Assembly (NCBI RefSeq): GCF_014898055.3
Contig: NW_023601212.1
Location: 42,272,329-42,336,328, forward strand
Length of the DNA: 64,000 nt
Source of the DNA: Talpa occidentalis
Taxonomy: Eukaryota; Chordata; Mammalia; Eulipotyphla; Talpidae
Direction: 5' to 3'
Below are positions 1 to 11,082 of this stretch, piece after piece (the first letter of the stretch is position 1; the number at the start of each line of letters is the position of its first letter). The translations under genes were made by a program, and so were the position numbers. The notes beneath the pieces are model-generated. The model ran no database searches. It saw nothing but the letters and a program-made list of their open reading frames with translations, and was not told the DNA's origin.

Positions 1-1455
1 CTCTGAGAGGCCCAAGAGGAGGAACTCAGAGACCTGGGTGAGGTTGTCCCCTTCCATGGTCATCCTGGATCAATCAGAAAGAAAAAGGAGGGGATGTCTA
101 TGGATCCTGACCAAGGCAGCTCTTCCACTGCCCAGGTTAGTTCACATTAGTCAGTTCTTCCCATTTTCTCCTGAAACAGAATCCCTCCTGTCTTTGCTAC
201 ACCATTTTTGTTAGTTAACACACCATTTTATCCACTATAACCTCCCTGAAAGATAACACCTGCATTTGGTTGACAGTTCCCATAAATGCTGACTATTTCT
301 CACCTCTACCACTAGTGCCTTGATGCTCCAGGGCTTCATGTGATGCAGAGGTGGGCTCAGTCTGCCACAGGTAACATGGAACTAGAGGGAGTTGACACCC
401 CAGGATCACCTTTTACCAGCAAGAGACAAAGAATCCTCTGGGCTCACCTCCCCTGAGTGAGGTTGTTCTAGGGTGCATTCTGTAGTCTCTCAAGGATCCC
501 TAGAAGGATTACCCCTCAGTTTACCACAGCAAAAAATTGATCATCCACTACCACAAGTCCCTAATGCTATTGTGTCACCTGAGATTATGTCCTAAATAAG
601 CTATTTGCACTCAGATCCTTGAATCAGGGCTTGCATTAGGGGGAATCCAAACTAAGTCAAGGATATTTGAAAGAATCCCTTTTTCATCCTAAATATCCAT
701 CCAGCTATTGTACCTTTCTCTGGTTTGTTGACCAGTCCTCAACACTGGTCAAATACATCAACTGTGCTTTTATGTCAGGTGCAACCATGACTGCCTCTTT
801 AACCCAAGAGCAATATACTGTCTGTTTAGTTGCCCTGTGCTGAAATCTGGCACATTCTGGCAAACACACTTATAGTACCTTCAAACATAGTCAAATTAAT
901 TCAATAAAAATTATAATGTAAACTCAATATTTAAAACTGATGAAATGTGTTGCATGTGTGACATCTAAGAAACATTTGTGAAGCTTTTTGCTACTTTGGC
1001 CTTTTTTCCCTTTGAGAAGCATACCTGTTCATTATGAAATGCTCTGTCCTTTAGGAGAGAAACCAATTTATCATTATCCCATATTTTTAGCTTGGCACTG
1101 GTTTAAAATAATTAAGGCTTACTTTGATTTTTGTTGCCTGTACCTTGAATTTTTTCTGTTGTAAGTGTGTGGTGTTTTGATAATTGTATTATAATTTGAT
1201 AATTGTAATATATTCAGTAATTTATTATTAAACAGTTTTTAATATCATAATAAAAGGGAATAAAGTTTGGGTAAAATTTAAATGTTCTTATGAAATACCA
1301 TGTATATTACTCTTATATTTGTGAGAGCACAGAGAAGAAGTTACATTTACAATAAAAGGAAGCTCTGGAACTGTTGAATTTGTAGATGCTAGAGTAATCT
1401 AGAGTTTTGCTTCTGTGTGAGATTATCTGTAAATTATAACAATTAATTTGTATTT
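1..1455. other. Intergenic DNA, nothing recognised
   Basis: I see no conserved coding frame, RNA gene or repeat family I can name here. The last 350 bases are strongly AT-rich. Old diverged repeats may be present but cannot be identified by eye. Confidence 0.5.
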
Positions 1456-1725
1456 TGGGGGCCCTTCCTAGTGGCCTAGGGGTTAAGTCTCAGTGCTGTC
1501 ACTGCTAAGGCCAGTGTTCAATAATCAGCCAGGGAGCTAACCCACATATGCTGCAGCAGACCTCTCCTGTCTTGCCTGCTGTTCTCCTCAGCAGTGTATT
1601 CAGTAGATCTGCCTGTTCTGCTCCCTGCTCTGTCTCTGGTGAGTCCTCTCACCGCCACCCCAACATCTGGGCTATACCCTAATTCTTCTACACACACACA
1701 CACACACACACACACATGCACAAAG
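1456..1725 (+). repeat. tRNA-derived SINE, old copy
   Basis: This is a diverged member of the SINE family best seen at 28140. It shares the tRNA-like head, the body with the run GCAGACCTCTCCTG and the segment with CAGCAGTGTAT. It ends in a (CA)n run at about 1690-1715 instead of an A-rich tail. Imperfect flanking repeats (about 1440-1456 and 1726-1742, both starting CAATTAATT) look like a decayed target-site duplication. Confidence 0.75.
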
Positions 1726-1771
1726 CAATTAATTATATTTTTGAAATAAAAAATAATTTTTAAATTAAAAA

Positions 1772-2500
1772 TGGATATAGAAATATGGAAAACAGTATGG
1801 AAGTTTCTCAAATAATTAAAAATATAACTGCCACGTGATACAGAAATTACACTTCCAGGTATTTATCCAAAGAAAATGAAAACACTAACTCTTGTTGATA
1901 TCTGCACCCCCACGTTCAATACAGCATTATTTACAATAGCCAAGACAGAGAAACAATCACTGTCCACCAATACATGCATACATGAAAGACTATTATTCAG
2001 CAATAGAAAAGACAATTTTTTTCATTTGTGACACGGATGGACCTTGAGGCATTACACTAAGTGAAATAAGTCAGACAAAGAAAAGCTAATGCCATATTAT
2101 TTCACTTAAATGTGGAATCAAAACTTATAAAGGGGGTCAATTATATTGTTTAGTTTCCAGTGTTGGATGGAAACTAAATTTTGGTGGTGATTATAATCTA
2201 GTATATACATATGATGAATATAAAGTTGTACTCAAAGTTTTTCGAGTTTTCTAAACTCAAAAAAAAATAGCAAAACAAATGGACAAAGCAAAAAAAGACA
2301 AGCTCTTAGATGAGATAAATTAGTAACCACAAAAGGGAAAGTGGAATACGGGACAGGCAAGTTTGTTACAGCAGGTCAATTTTATGGTGGCGAGTGGAAA
2401 CTAGACTTTTGGTAGTTATCATAACATATATACAGAAGTTCAGTTAAAACGCTGTACATCTGAAGTTTATATAATGTTATAAACCAGTATTACTTGTGTA
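1772..2500 (+). mobile_element. Old L1 3' end (ORF2 C-terminus and 3'UTR)
   Basis: The DNA reads as a decayed L1 ORF2 end: phrases corresponding to the ancient L1 string for 'lipid-like' ITLPGIYP, followed by the usual CACTAAGTGAAATAAGTCAGAC segment in two parts, then a 3'UTR with a TTTGGTGGTGATTAT motif. Many stops and indels place it among ancient mammalian L1s (L1M type). The subfamily is not determined. Confidence 0.7.
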
Positions 2501-2529
2501 ATCTTTTTTCTTGTGCTCATAGATCCAGA

Positions 2530-3110
2530 AAATATATTGGTAGTTTCCAGAGACTTGTTGTGGGTGATAGGTGACATGGGTGAAGGATTCAAAAGGTACA
2601 ACTTCCAGGATTATGCTAGATGAAATAAGTCAGAAGGAAAAAGATAAATATCAGATGGTTTCACTTGTATGTGGAATATAGAGAACCCGAACAAAAGGTC
2701 AAGGAAAAAAAAGACTAAACTTGCAGACTGACCATAGATCTGAGGCATTCAGCAAGGGAATGCAAGGGAGGAGGGGGATCAAAACAGGGGAGGGAAGAAC
2801 ACAAGGGACTCTGGTGATGGATCACAGCTGATGTGGTGGTGGGAGAACTACAGGAACTACTACACCTGAGGGGAGAAACCAATTACTGTACAAAAAATGA
2901 TGTAAAAAATTTTTAAAAATTAAAAAATTTTAAAAGGGGGGGAAAGGTAAAACTTCCAGATATAAAACAAAGTGCTGGGATATAATATACAGCATGGTGA
3001 CTATAGCTAATAATAATTATATTCCATATTTGTAAGTTGCTGAACAAGTAGATCTTAAAAATTTTCATCACAAAAAATCAAATGGATATTACCTAGACTC
3101 ATCATAGTCA
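2530..3110 (+). mobile_element. Old L1 3'UTR, split by a later L1
   Basis: An ancient L1 3'UTR runs up to about 2608 and resumes at about 2945 with the ACAGCATGGTGACTATAG motif typical of old L1 3'UTRs. The two parts are separated by a younger L1 end at 2609-2944. Confidence 0.65.
2609..2944 (+). mobile_element. Truncated L1 3' end nested in older L1
   Basis: This is the last part of an L1 ORF2 plus 3'UTR, ending in an A/T-rich tail. It is bounded by a 15-bp target-site duplication with one mismatch (2594-2608 AGGTACAACTTCCAG; 2945-2959 AGGTAAAACTTCCAG). The duplication lies inside the older L1 3'UTR, which fixes the order of insertion. Its 3'UTR belongs to a different, older subfamily than the young L1s elsewhere in the window; similar ends occur near 6871 and 60890. 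Confidence 0.8.
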
Positions 3111-4055
3111 GCATTTTGAAATAAATCCACAATATGGTGTGGCATGACATTGACATTTGGACTCATAAACCTATCTGTGGCATAAATCTTACTGAAAAGA
3201 GAAAACATCTTAAAATAGTGAGACTAGAAGACTATTTGGATACAGATGAACAATCTGACCAGTTGGATTTACAAGAAAAGCCTGAAAATCATGTAAAGTT
3301 TTGTAAGTTCTTCTCAATAAAGACTGTGAGAAAGGAATGGATAAGCACTTAGAAAATAAAGAGATATCTTTGTGTGTGTGTGTGTGTCTAGCATTTTACT
3401 TCACTAAGTGCAGTTCTGAGAGGGATAGCAATACTTTATTTTACAGAAAAATATGCTTTGGTTATCAAATAGTTAATATCCAGATATTTGATACACAAAA
3501 TGTATTTAACACAAAATTAAGTCAGGAAATGAAAAAATAGAAGTGTAAGACATTTTAAAATGAAGAACTATGATATGTCATCGAAAACCAATAAAAAATA
3601 TCAATCCCCCCATACAGGAGGGGAACTAATGGCAGTCCTCTACTAAATTTTACGAAAATGAAGATGTTTGATGACAAGAGTAAAAAGAAAATAATTAAAT
3701 CCTGGTAATTGGTGCAAATATGTCTTTGAAGCTTTGTGGGACAAATATCAATAAAATTGAGATGATCAGATAAATTAGACAATGAAATGGCTAAGGTATA
3801 ATGTATGGGAAGGTATTAAATTAAATATTTCAAAATTTCAGAAGAATGAATGCTAGGACTTTGCATTTAAATATAATTTCCCCTTTCAATAGAAACTGAG
3901 AAAGGACTCAGCATTGTGAATAATGCTATTGATTTTAAAAGAAAATCTTGGTGTTTTGAAGCTGCAAGTTATCTATTGATTATCACCTTGAATCCTTCCC
4001 TCCATTTTTCCCCATCTTACTTTTCATCTCTTCTACTCTCCCCTTGCTCTTGCTG
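3111..4055. other. Intergenic DNA with a short (GT)n run
   Basis: Apart from a (TG)n run at about 3370-3387, I recognise nothing here. Short open frames (for example 3134-3352) lack any family motif and look like chance. Confidence 0.5.
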
Positions 4056-4059
4056 GTGC

Positions 4060-4210
4060 TCTTGACCAAACCAGGCATGCTCCTGCATCAGGCATTTGCA
4101 CTTGTTCATTAACTTCCCTGTCTCTGCAGAGTTCAAGCTTCACGTCACATCCTTCCTTCTCATGTAACTCAGCCCACAGTGGTTGCTCCATCTTTATCCT
4201 CCTACGACCT
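4060..4210 (-). repeat. Possible L2 3' end
   Basis: Pyrimidine-rich plus-strand text with CATTTGCACTTGTTC and a following TTCAAG...CACATCCTTCC pattern resembles the reverse complement of the L2 3' end. Divergence is high, so this is tentative. Confidence 0.3.
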
Positions 4211-4499
4211 GTGTTCTCTGGACCAGGAGAGGGACTTTCCTCTGATCCCTCCATCTGCTGCCCTGTTTCTCTCCTCCAGTTCCCGGGAGTACATACCGTG
4301 TTTTACTCTCTGTTAATTCTAAACCACTTATTAAGCATCATCAGTGAGGCATTCCCCAAGCTGTCGAAAAGAATTCTGAGTTGATGGAAAAAACAGGGTT
4401 TTTCTCCTCTTTCAGCAATAGATATGAGCATGCAAACCACAGAAGGGAAGTTGCTCCTACTCTTCAAATAGCCAGTCAACAAATTACAAGATGCCCCAC

Positions 4500-4640
4500 C
4501 TCCTAAAACCTGGGGACAGAAATCACACTGAGACTCCATTTCACACTCATCAGACTGGACAAAATCAAATATCTGATCCACCAGTCCTGGACTAAGGCTA
4601 TCACTCCAGCCCTGAAGTGACAGGACCATTCACACACTTT
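4500..4640 (+). mobile_element. Possible old L1/HAL1 ORF2 fragment
   Basis: The stretch with GAGACTCCATTTCACACTC and GACTGGACAAAATCAAA resembles the ancient L1 ORF2 segment coding for 'RYHFTP...AKIK'. It is too short and diverged to be certain. Confidence 0.3.
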
Positions 4641-5059
4641 TGGCGGGGGGGAAATGGGAGGCACAGCAGTCAAGCTCCTTCTAATCCACACCACTACACC
4701 CTCACCATTTTACCAGGGACCGTTTTACACCCTCTTTTCTTCCTCACCTCTTCACCAAAGCATATCACAGTATTCTCAGTTTTTCACTTTTAAATGTCAA
4801 ATCTGCCCCTTCTCTGTCTCCTAGACTCCAGGCTTGCTCTTCTAGAACAACTTCTACTGTGGCCACCAACTAAGCAAAATAACCTGCTTCTTCTTTGCTT
4901 AAAACCCTGCATTTTATCCTCTTACTAATAGAATCCTGCTAATAACATTTCTTTGGAACTTCCTGTGTGCCTGATGCAATACAAGTGAGACTGACATGTT
5001 TCCTCCATCTAAGACAGGCATTCCTACCTCCACTTATAGGACAAAACATCTGGGAAAAA

Positions 5060-5275
5060 CCAATCAACTATCAGTTATCTCACTGTCTCTCTGAGATGCA
5101 AGACCCAGAGAGGCCAACTCTTAGCAAGCCTTACAAACACACAGGGGCTTCCTGTTCCATTTTGCTTTCAACATACAAATGGATGAACTGAGCTGTAAGA
5201 GTCAAAGTGTCTTCTCCGAGGCTACACAGCAGGCCTGCTAGCCCCTCTGTAGAACCCGCTTGCTCTTTCCTGCCC
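5060..5275 (-). repeat. MIR SINE (reverse)
   Basis: The core TGGATGAACTGAG...TGTCTTCTCCGAGGCTACACAGC matches the reverse complement of the MIR core (normally a gaggaaactgaggc ... aaggtcacacagc pattern). It is an ancient eutherian SINE with no expected function here. Confidence 0.5.
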
Positions 5276-5734
5276 CGTGACTTACTCTCTCACTCTCCCC
5301 TCTCGCCTGTGGACGGTGGCTAGAGGAGCTGAGCCAGCTCTTGCTGGGAGGGTGCCCCGGGCCAAATGCAATGTGGAAGGAGGAAGGAGAAGGCAGGATA
5401 TGGAGAGCGATCAGGATGCACTGGTAGAGTTCAATTTACCCTCCATTCTCACTCCTCGGGCTCAGTCCCTCAAGTCTTATTAGGGTTCCTGCTAATTGTC
5501 TGCTCCACACTCTGTCCCTGCTGAGCCTGTCTCTTTGGGGGAGAGGGCAACTGCAGGGTGTTCTGGGCTTTTCTATCTTTTCCTGAATACAGTGTCGTAG
5601 GGTCTGGGTTGGGGGCACTTACTTCCCCAGCTTGTGTGCAGCAGAGGTTTCCCATATTTGCTGGATCCGCCTGAGCAGAGTGGTACATCCCTGATTCCTC
5701 AGAGCTGAGAGCGATGGCTTACTGCATTCATTTT

Positions 5735-6465
5735 ATTAATTGAGCTAAGATACATATAACAAAATTAGCCATTTTAAATGAACAGTTTAGTAGTATTTGG
5801 GGTAGTCACAAGGTTATGCAACCATCATCCATACCTACTTGCAAAATATTTTATCACCCAAAATAAAATCCCATCCCCATGAGCAGTCACTCCCCACTAC
5901 CATTCCCTAGCCCCCGGCAACCACTAATCAGCTTTCTGTCTGGGAATTTGGCTTCTCTGGACATTTCATATAAACAGAAACATATAATGTGTGATCATTT
6001 GTGTCTGGTTCAATTCAGAAATACAGTGTTTTCAAGTTGCGTCCACATGTTAGCCTGCATCATTGCTTCTGTCCCTCTGCTAGATGAATAATATTTTGTT
6101 GATGGATTTAAAACAATTTGCTTATCCATTCACCTGTGGATGGACATTTGGTTTGGTTCCCCCTTTTGACAGTTGTGACTAGTGCTGCTGTGGACATTGA
6201 TGTACAGGTATCAGTTTGAGTTCCTGTTCTCAGAGGGACACAATGCAGTCATATGGCAATCCTGTCACATTTTTTGGAACCACCAGTTTTCCTCAGTAGC
6301 TACACCGATTTGTTTTCCCACTACAATGCCCACAATTTCCACTTTCTATACAATCAATACATGTTATTGTCGTTTTTCTTATACCTACCCTCATGGGCAT
6401 AATGTGATATTTCTTTGTGGGTTTGAGTTACATTTTTCTGAGAGATAATTGTTGAGCATCTTCCA
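5735..6465 (-). mobile_element. Old L1 3' end, minus strand
   Basis: The reverse complement is an ancient L1 3'UTR and ORF2 C-terminus. On the plus strand one sees the typical order: a CAACCATCATCCATACC block, a CCCCGGCAACCACTAATC block, TTTCATATAAACAG, and GAATAATATTTTGTTGATGG. The element is full of stops. The subfamily looks like L1M; exact name not determined. Confidence 0.75.
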
Positions 6466-6870
6466 TATTCCATATTTATGAGACATTGCATGTCTACTGT
6501 TAAAACATATTTGAGCATATGGATCTTCTATATTATATTTATTTAAAAATGAAATATCATTTCATTGTTGTAATGTTACAAACACTATAAAACAGTTCTC
6601 CCAAAAAGGAAATTTAAAAAATAATCTACAGTAATTATAGCTAACACTTTAAGATACTTGGGAGAAACATTCATAGTTAAGGGTCACAGATACAAACACC
6701 GCAAATAAGACTTTGGACAATCAAACAATGTTTGGTTATTTCTTATCACACCAAGAAGTTTGCCTTGTCTTCTTCCTCATGAAGTAGCTGACACAGTATC
6801 ATTTTAGGGGTAGCAGTGTTTCCACCAGCATTTGGTTGGCACTGATTCGTGGGTTCATGTTTGATGAATG
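6466..6870. other. Intergenic DNA, nothing recognised
   Basis: AT-rich sequence without a recognisable gene or repeat. Confidence 0.4.
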
Positions 6871-7010
6871 ATTGAAATAAAAAAGGTAAACAATGGTGCA
6901 CGGGTGCATTGGTGGTGGGAACTTTATGGGGACTACACCTGAAAGGAGAAAGCATACATTGTACAAAAGTGAATAATGATATAAAATATTAATTAATTTA
7001 AAAAATTAAA
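6871..7010 (+). mobile_element. Short L1 3'UTR fragment
   Basis: About 140 bases match the 3'UTR end also seen at 2860-2940 and 61040-61160: a GGTGGTGGGAACTTTATGGGG block, then CATTGTACAAAAGTGAATAATG and an A/T-rich tail. Confidence 0.6.
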
Positions 7011-7599
7011 AGTGAGAACTAACTAATGGGAAAAAGAGGTAAACAACTCATCTTGTCACAAGAAAACTGTCATGAACATCAAAATAAGCTGAAAGCTTAT
7101 TTTGTAGTCAATGTAACTATGTTAGTGAAGTACACTTTATTTTCACTTCTAAAACCTTAATTTTAAAAAAATTTCCACATAGAAGTTGCAATTGTAGTAT
7201 GAAGAGGTTCTGTGTATTATTTACTTGATTCCCCCTATAAAAACATATGACACTAAATCATTATATGTCTGTATTATATACAATTACATATTTATGTTTT
7301 ATATTTAAAATTGTATATACTTTTTATAATAGTAAATCATAATGAAATAATATAAAAATAATTATTTTAATAATTATGGCACAATTACAAAAGGCAGAAC
7401 ACTGACATTGATATACTGTTGACTAACTAGTTGGTGTTTGACAATTTATATATTCACTTGATTACTTCAAATGGTCTGTGAGGTTATGTAATTTGCCTGA
7501 TCCATGTCACCATCATCATAGCCAGGTCACACGATTGTTCCATCATTCCGAAGAAGCTCCCTCACACTGTCCCTTTGTAGCCAAGGCTTACCTAGCCTT
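7011..7599. other. AT-rich intergenic DNA
   Basis: No gene or repeat family recognised. The region is mostly A/T with scattered ATAT runs. Confidence 0.4.
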
Positions 7600-7998
7600 G
7601 GTTACCAAAATCTGGCAAAATAACCCCCATTATTCTGTCATTTCAAGAATGCTAGTTAATTAATATCAAACATATGTAACATTTTGAGATTGACTTCTTT
7701 TACTCAGCACAATATCCTGAGATCCATCCAAACGGTCACATGTATTAATATTCTGCTCCTTTTTACTACCAAGTGGTATTCCATCATGTGTTTAGACATT
7801 CATCAGTTGAAGGACATTTGAGTTATTTTCATCTTGGGCTATCAAACAGAAGTTTTCATTTCTTCAGGGTGAATATCCAGGAGTGAGGTTTTGAGGTTTT
7901 TTGGTAATATGATGAATGTAAATGCATAAGAAACTTTAAAAAACTGGCCACCATTTTCCAGAGAGACCACACTATTTTGCATTCCATCATGACTATAT
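7600..7998 (-). mobile_element. Old L1, left part of a split element
   Basis: The plus strand carries the reverse complement of an ancient L1 ORF2 C-terminus: ACTCAGCACAATATCCTGAGATCCATCC, then GGTATTCCATCATGTG, then GAATATCCAGGAGTGAGG, then a CCATTTTCCAGAGAG block. The reading stops at 7998 and resumes, in register, at 15808. The element was therefore contiguous before the 7.8-kb insertion between them. Confidence 0.85.
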
Positions 7999-8016
7999 AA
8001 GAGTCCCAGCTGCTTT

Positions 8017-8290
8017 CAACATGGATGGCACTGGAAGGGATCATGCTCAGCGAAATAAGCCAAAAAGAAAAGGAAAAATACCAGATGGTCTCACTCATAG
8101 CAGGAATCTAGAAAACTTAAATAAGGGACCAGGAAAATGAATAACTATAAGAAAGTGAAAATCAGAATCAACAAAAAACTATGAAACAGAGACACTTTTG
8201 GGGGGTGTGGGGCGGGAGGGGAGGGATTGGGATCAGAAAGGGGGGGTTGCAACTGTATGGGGAATATAAAAATAAAATTTATTATTACAA
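8017..8290 (+). mobile_element. 5'-truncated young L1 3' end
   Basis: It starts inside the last 30 codons of ORF2 (text coding for [15 protein letters not shown] sequence, out of frame near the start) and runs through the G-rich 3'UTR to AATAAAATTTATTATT. Only a short A-rich stretch follows, and the tail adjoining the target-site duplication is instead at 15778-15790. Confidence 0.85.
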
Positions 8291-8515
8291 AAAAAAGAAA
8301 AATTAAAATATCTAAAAATAGAAAAGTGGCTAAAGAAATTACAATACTTTCAAAAAGCATGAAAAAAGCATGTATTTTAAGCTTCTTTTATTGATAAAGG
8401 GAAATGATCAGGAAAAAATAAAATATAAAACTAACTATATAATTTTTATAAAAATCACAATACTCAATGAAAACCTAGAAAAAATATCAACCTCAAATCT
8501 AGTGAGATAAGAAGA

Positions 8516-9898
8516 GGGGCGGAGCAACATGGCGGCGAGGAGACGCTGCGAGTAAGATCTCCCATTAAAAAAAGTTAATAGGGAGGAAAAGCAGCAGGTC
8601 CCAGTGAGAACTGGGACACGGAAGATAAACGGGTGACGCCAGCAAACTGCCCGAAGAAGAAAGTTGCCATAAAAGAGGACCATAAGGGAGGAAAGCGCAG
8701 AACCCTGCTCCCCTTCCCCGCCCACAGAGGCGGCACTCTCCCACCAGCAGAGAGGAGGAAAACAACAAACTAAAATGACCAACAAGAAGAAAGGACGCAG
8801 CAAGCGGGACTGGGAGTGGAAAGGAACTATTTCAGCCACCACACCCCGTGAACGGGAGCTGTGGAGAACCCTGCAGGATCCCCCGCGGAGGTGAGCTCCA
8901 GGGCGGGCGCCATTAAAGAGAGACCCCGCCCAGGAGGAGGCCAGCACCAGCACACAGCCCCAGGCGGCCCGGTAAGCTTGCTCGGAAAAGGGGCGCGCTG
9001 GAAAAGCAGGCGCGGATCGCGGTCAGGATTGCGCGGAAAAGCAGTGCGCTGGAAAACCAAGTGCGGATCGGAATCGGGATCGCGCGCGGAAAAGCAGTGC
9101 AGTTGAAAAGCAAACGCGGATCCAGATCGCAGCTGCCCAGGTCCCTGCGCCTGCGACCTAGCCTTGCGGGGAGACGCGCGGAGGCCCTCACTGAGTGAGC
9201 AGGAACCAGGCGCCCAGGCACGGGAGCGGGATTCAAAAGGCGCCATTCCCGCGCCACTGAACTGGGCTACAGCCTGAGTCCTGGAACTGAGGGCTTTGGA
9301 ACTGACACCCAGGACACGAAATTAGGGGCGTGGGTTCCCCACGACGGTGGGGCACAAGGCAGACACAGCACCCCAAAGCCATTGAGGTTTACCCTACCAT
9401 TCCCGCTCTATTCCCTGTCCCACGGGGTGGAAAATCAGCTCCCCAAGGGCTCCAGGAGAGATCTCTGGCGCCACCTAGCGACTTGAAGCCAGCAGAGGCA
9501 CCTAGAGGAGCCAGTGGCCAGCTGGGGAGTTAGCCCACGCCGGGCCCCTTCCGACCAGTAGTCTGAGCCCACAGGGGGAGCGAGCACCCACAGCCGGGGC
9601 AGACCAGGCGCGCAGAAGAGTGTGCCTGAGACCGGACGCGCAGGGAGTGTGTCCCACATCACCATCTTAGAACAGGGACATTTCTTCAGTAAAGACTACC
9701 TGCAGAAGGCTTCCTCAGGAGCCAGAGGTGAGCGGGGGAAGTTCGCCCACGCCAGACCCCCTCTGGCCTGCAGTCCAAGCCCAGAGGGGGAGCAGGAACC
9801 CACCGCCGGGGCAGACCAGGCGCACAGGGGAGTGTGTCCCCACGTCGGCATTTTAGAACAGGGAACTTTCTCCAGTAAAGACTGCTTGAAACTGACAG
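8516..9898 (+). promoter_or_regulatory. L1-A 5'UTR and internal promoter, two monomers
   Basis: This GC- and CpG-rich leader starts with GGGGCGGAGCAACATGGCGG, a start shared with 32447 and, in reverse, 50650 and 59102. By analogy with known L1s it should hold the RNA polymerase II internal promoter. The CATGG/GGCGGC start is reminiscent of the YY1-type site that positions transcription in human L1, but that is inference. Its downstream half has two tandem units of about 186 bases (landmark AGTAAAGAC at 9688 and 9874). Open frames here (for example 9622-9993 plus, 8827-9246 minus) follow from GC content and the repeats. Confidence 0.8.
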
Positions 9899-11011
9899 AT
9901 GTCTCCTGGAGGAACCAGAGGAGAGCAGAGAAGCTCACCCAAGATGCCGGCCAGTCCCAACTACACAGTGTCCCAACGCATACGGCAAATTAGGAAACAG
10001 ACAGTAGGGAGGAGAAGAACCACACGCAACCTAGCAACTCCCCAGGGAAAAAGCACACCACAAAGAGAAAAGCAGCCCCCAGATTGCAACGACAGTAACT
10101 TGGAAGAACTTCTGAGCCTTCCAGAAAGAGAATTTAAAATTGCCGTGATTAAAAAACTGACAGAAGTCATAAAGGAAAACAATGATAAGGGAAAAATAAA
10201 CAACGATCAGAAGAATGCAATTGAGTCCCTAAAGAGGGAAAACAATGGTCAGAAGAATGAAATTGAGTCCCTAAAGAGGGAAGTAAAAGAAATGCAGGAG
10301 ATCAAAGAATTAATGGAAGAACTAAAGAATTCTGGGAAAAGAAATGAAAGCAGAATAGATGAAATGGAAGAACGAATAAGTACTCTTGAAGACACAGAAA
10401 TAAAAAGAACCAAAACAGAAAAGGAAAGAGAAGTACGAAGGAAAAAGAACGAAGAAAGACTTCGGGAACTATCTGACTCCATGAGGAAAGGAAATATAAG
10501 AGTTATAGGAATACCAGAAGGAGAGGAGAGAGATGTAGGAACAGAGAAAATATTCAAAGAGATAATTGAAGAGAACTTCCCAAATGTGAAGAAGGAGCTG
10601 AAAATTGATATACAAGAAGCAAGAAGAACACCAAACTTCCACGACGAAAGGAAAAATACAGCAAGACACATAATAGTAAAGCTCCCAAGAATCCAGGACA
10701 AGGAAAAAATAATGAAGCTGGCAATAGGGAAGAAACAGATAACATTCAAAGGAAAGCCAATCAGGCTGACATCAGACTTCTCCGAAGAAACACTACGGGC
10801 AAGGAGAGAGTGGAGGGACATAGTCAACAGACTCCAAGAAAACAGATGCCAACCAAGAATACTCTATCCTGCAAATCTCTCCTTCCTCTATGAAGAAAGA
10901 ATAAGGACCTTCCCAGACAAACAGAAACTCCGGAATTTCATTGCAACTAAACCCCCACTCCAAAAAATACTACAAGGAATCCTAAAGCCAGAACCTCAGA
11001 GGGACGAATAA
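9899..11011 (+). CDS. L1 ORF1 protein, RNA-binding chaperone (L1-A)
   Basis: An intact 370-aa ORF1p. In the L1 family this protein trimerises, coats its own mRNA and acts as a nucleic-acid chaperone in the cytoplasmic L1 particle. Seen in the sequence: a basic N-terminus; a long heptad-rich, Lys/Glu-rich coiled coil at about residues 85-195; an RRM-like domain from about 197 (NIRVIGIPEGEE) to 290; and a C-terminal domain to about 360 with the REWRDIVNRLQ segment. Residues 102-115 and 116-129 are a tandem 14-residue repeat, so this coiled coil is 28 residues longer than in the copy at 33168. The first ATG of the frame is used because the same start context begins ORF1 at 33168. An internal Met at residue 16 is an alternative. 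Open status suggests recent insertion. Confidence 0.9.
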   Translation: MSPGGTRGEQRSSPKMPASPNYTVSQRIRQIRKQTVGRRRTTRNLATPQGKSTPQREKQPPDCNDSNLEELLSLPEREFKIAVIKKLTEVIKENNDKGKINNDQKNAIESLKRENNGQKNEIESLKREVKEMQEIKELMEELKNSGKRNESRIDEMEERISTLEDTEIKRTKTEKEREVRRKKNEERLRELSDSMRKGNIRVIGIPEGEERDVGTEKIFKEIIEENFPNVKKELKIDIQEARRTPNFHDERKNTARHIIVKLPRIQDKEKIMKLAIGKKQITFKGKPIRLTSDFSEETLRARREWRDIVNRLQENRCQPRILYPANLSFLYEERIRTFPDKQKLRNFIATKPPLQKILQGILKPEPQRDE

Positions 11012-11082
11012 CAATGAAAGAAGGCCAAAAAAAAAAGTTATTAAAAGAATAAATAAATAAAATCAAAGGAAAGACAAACACA

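Noticed and set aside
1690..1716. (CA)n run as an independent microsatellite locus
   Set aside because: It is the degenerated tail of the SINE at 1456.
8827..9246. Overlapping open frames of 81-139 aa on both strands in the L1-A leader
   Set aside because: They arise from the GC-rich 5'UTR, change with copy, and share no motif; the matching leaders at 32447 and 58200 do not keep them.
9622..9993. 123-aa frame through the L1-A monomers, possible ORF0-like peptide
   Set aside because: It runs across repeat units and overlaps the ORF1 start; L1-B has no equivalent and primate ORF0 is on the opposite strand.
10249..10827. Long minus-strand frames opposite ORF1 and ORF2
   Set aside because: Ser/Leu/Phe-rich shadows of A-rich coding sequence; the same shadows recur opposite every L1 copy.
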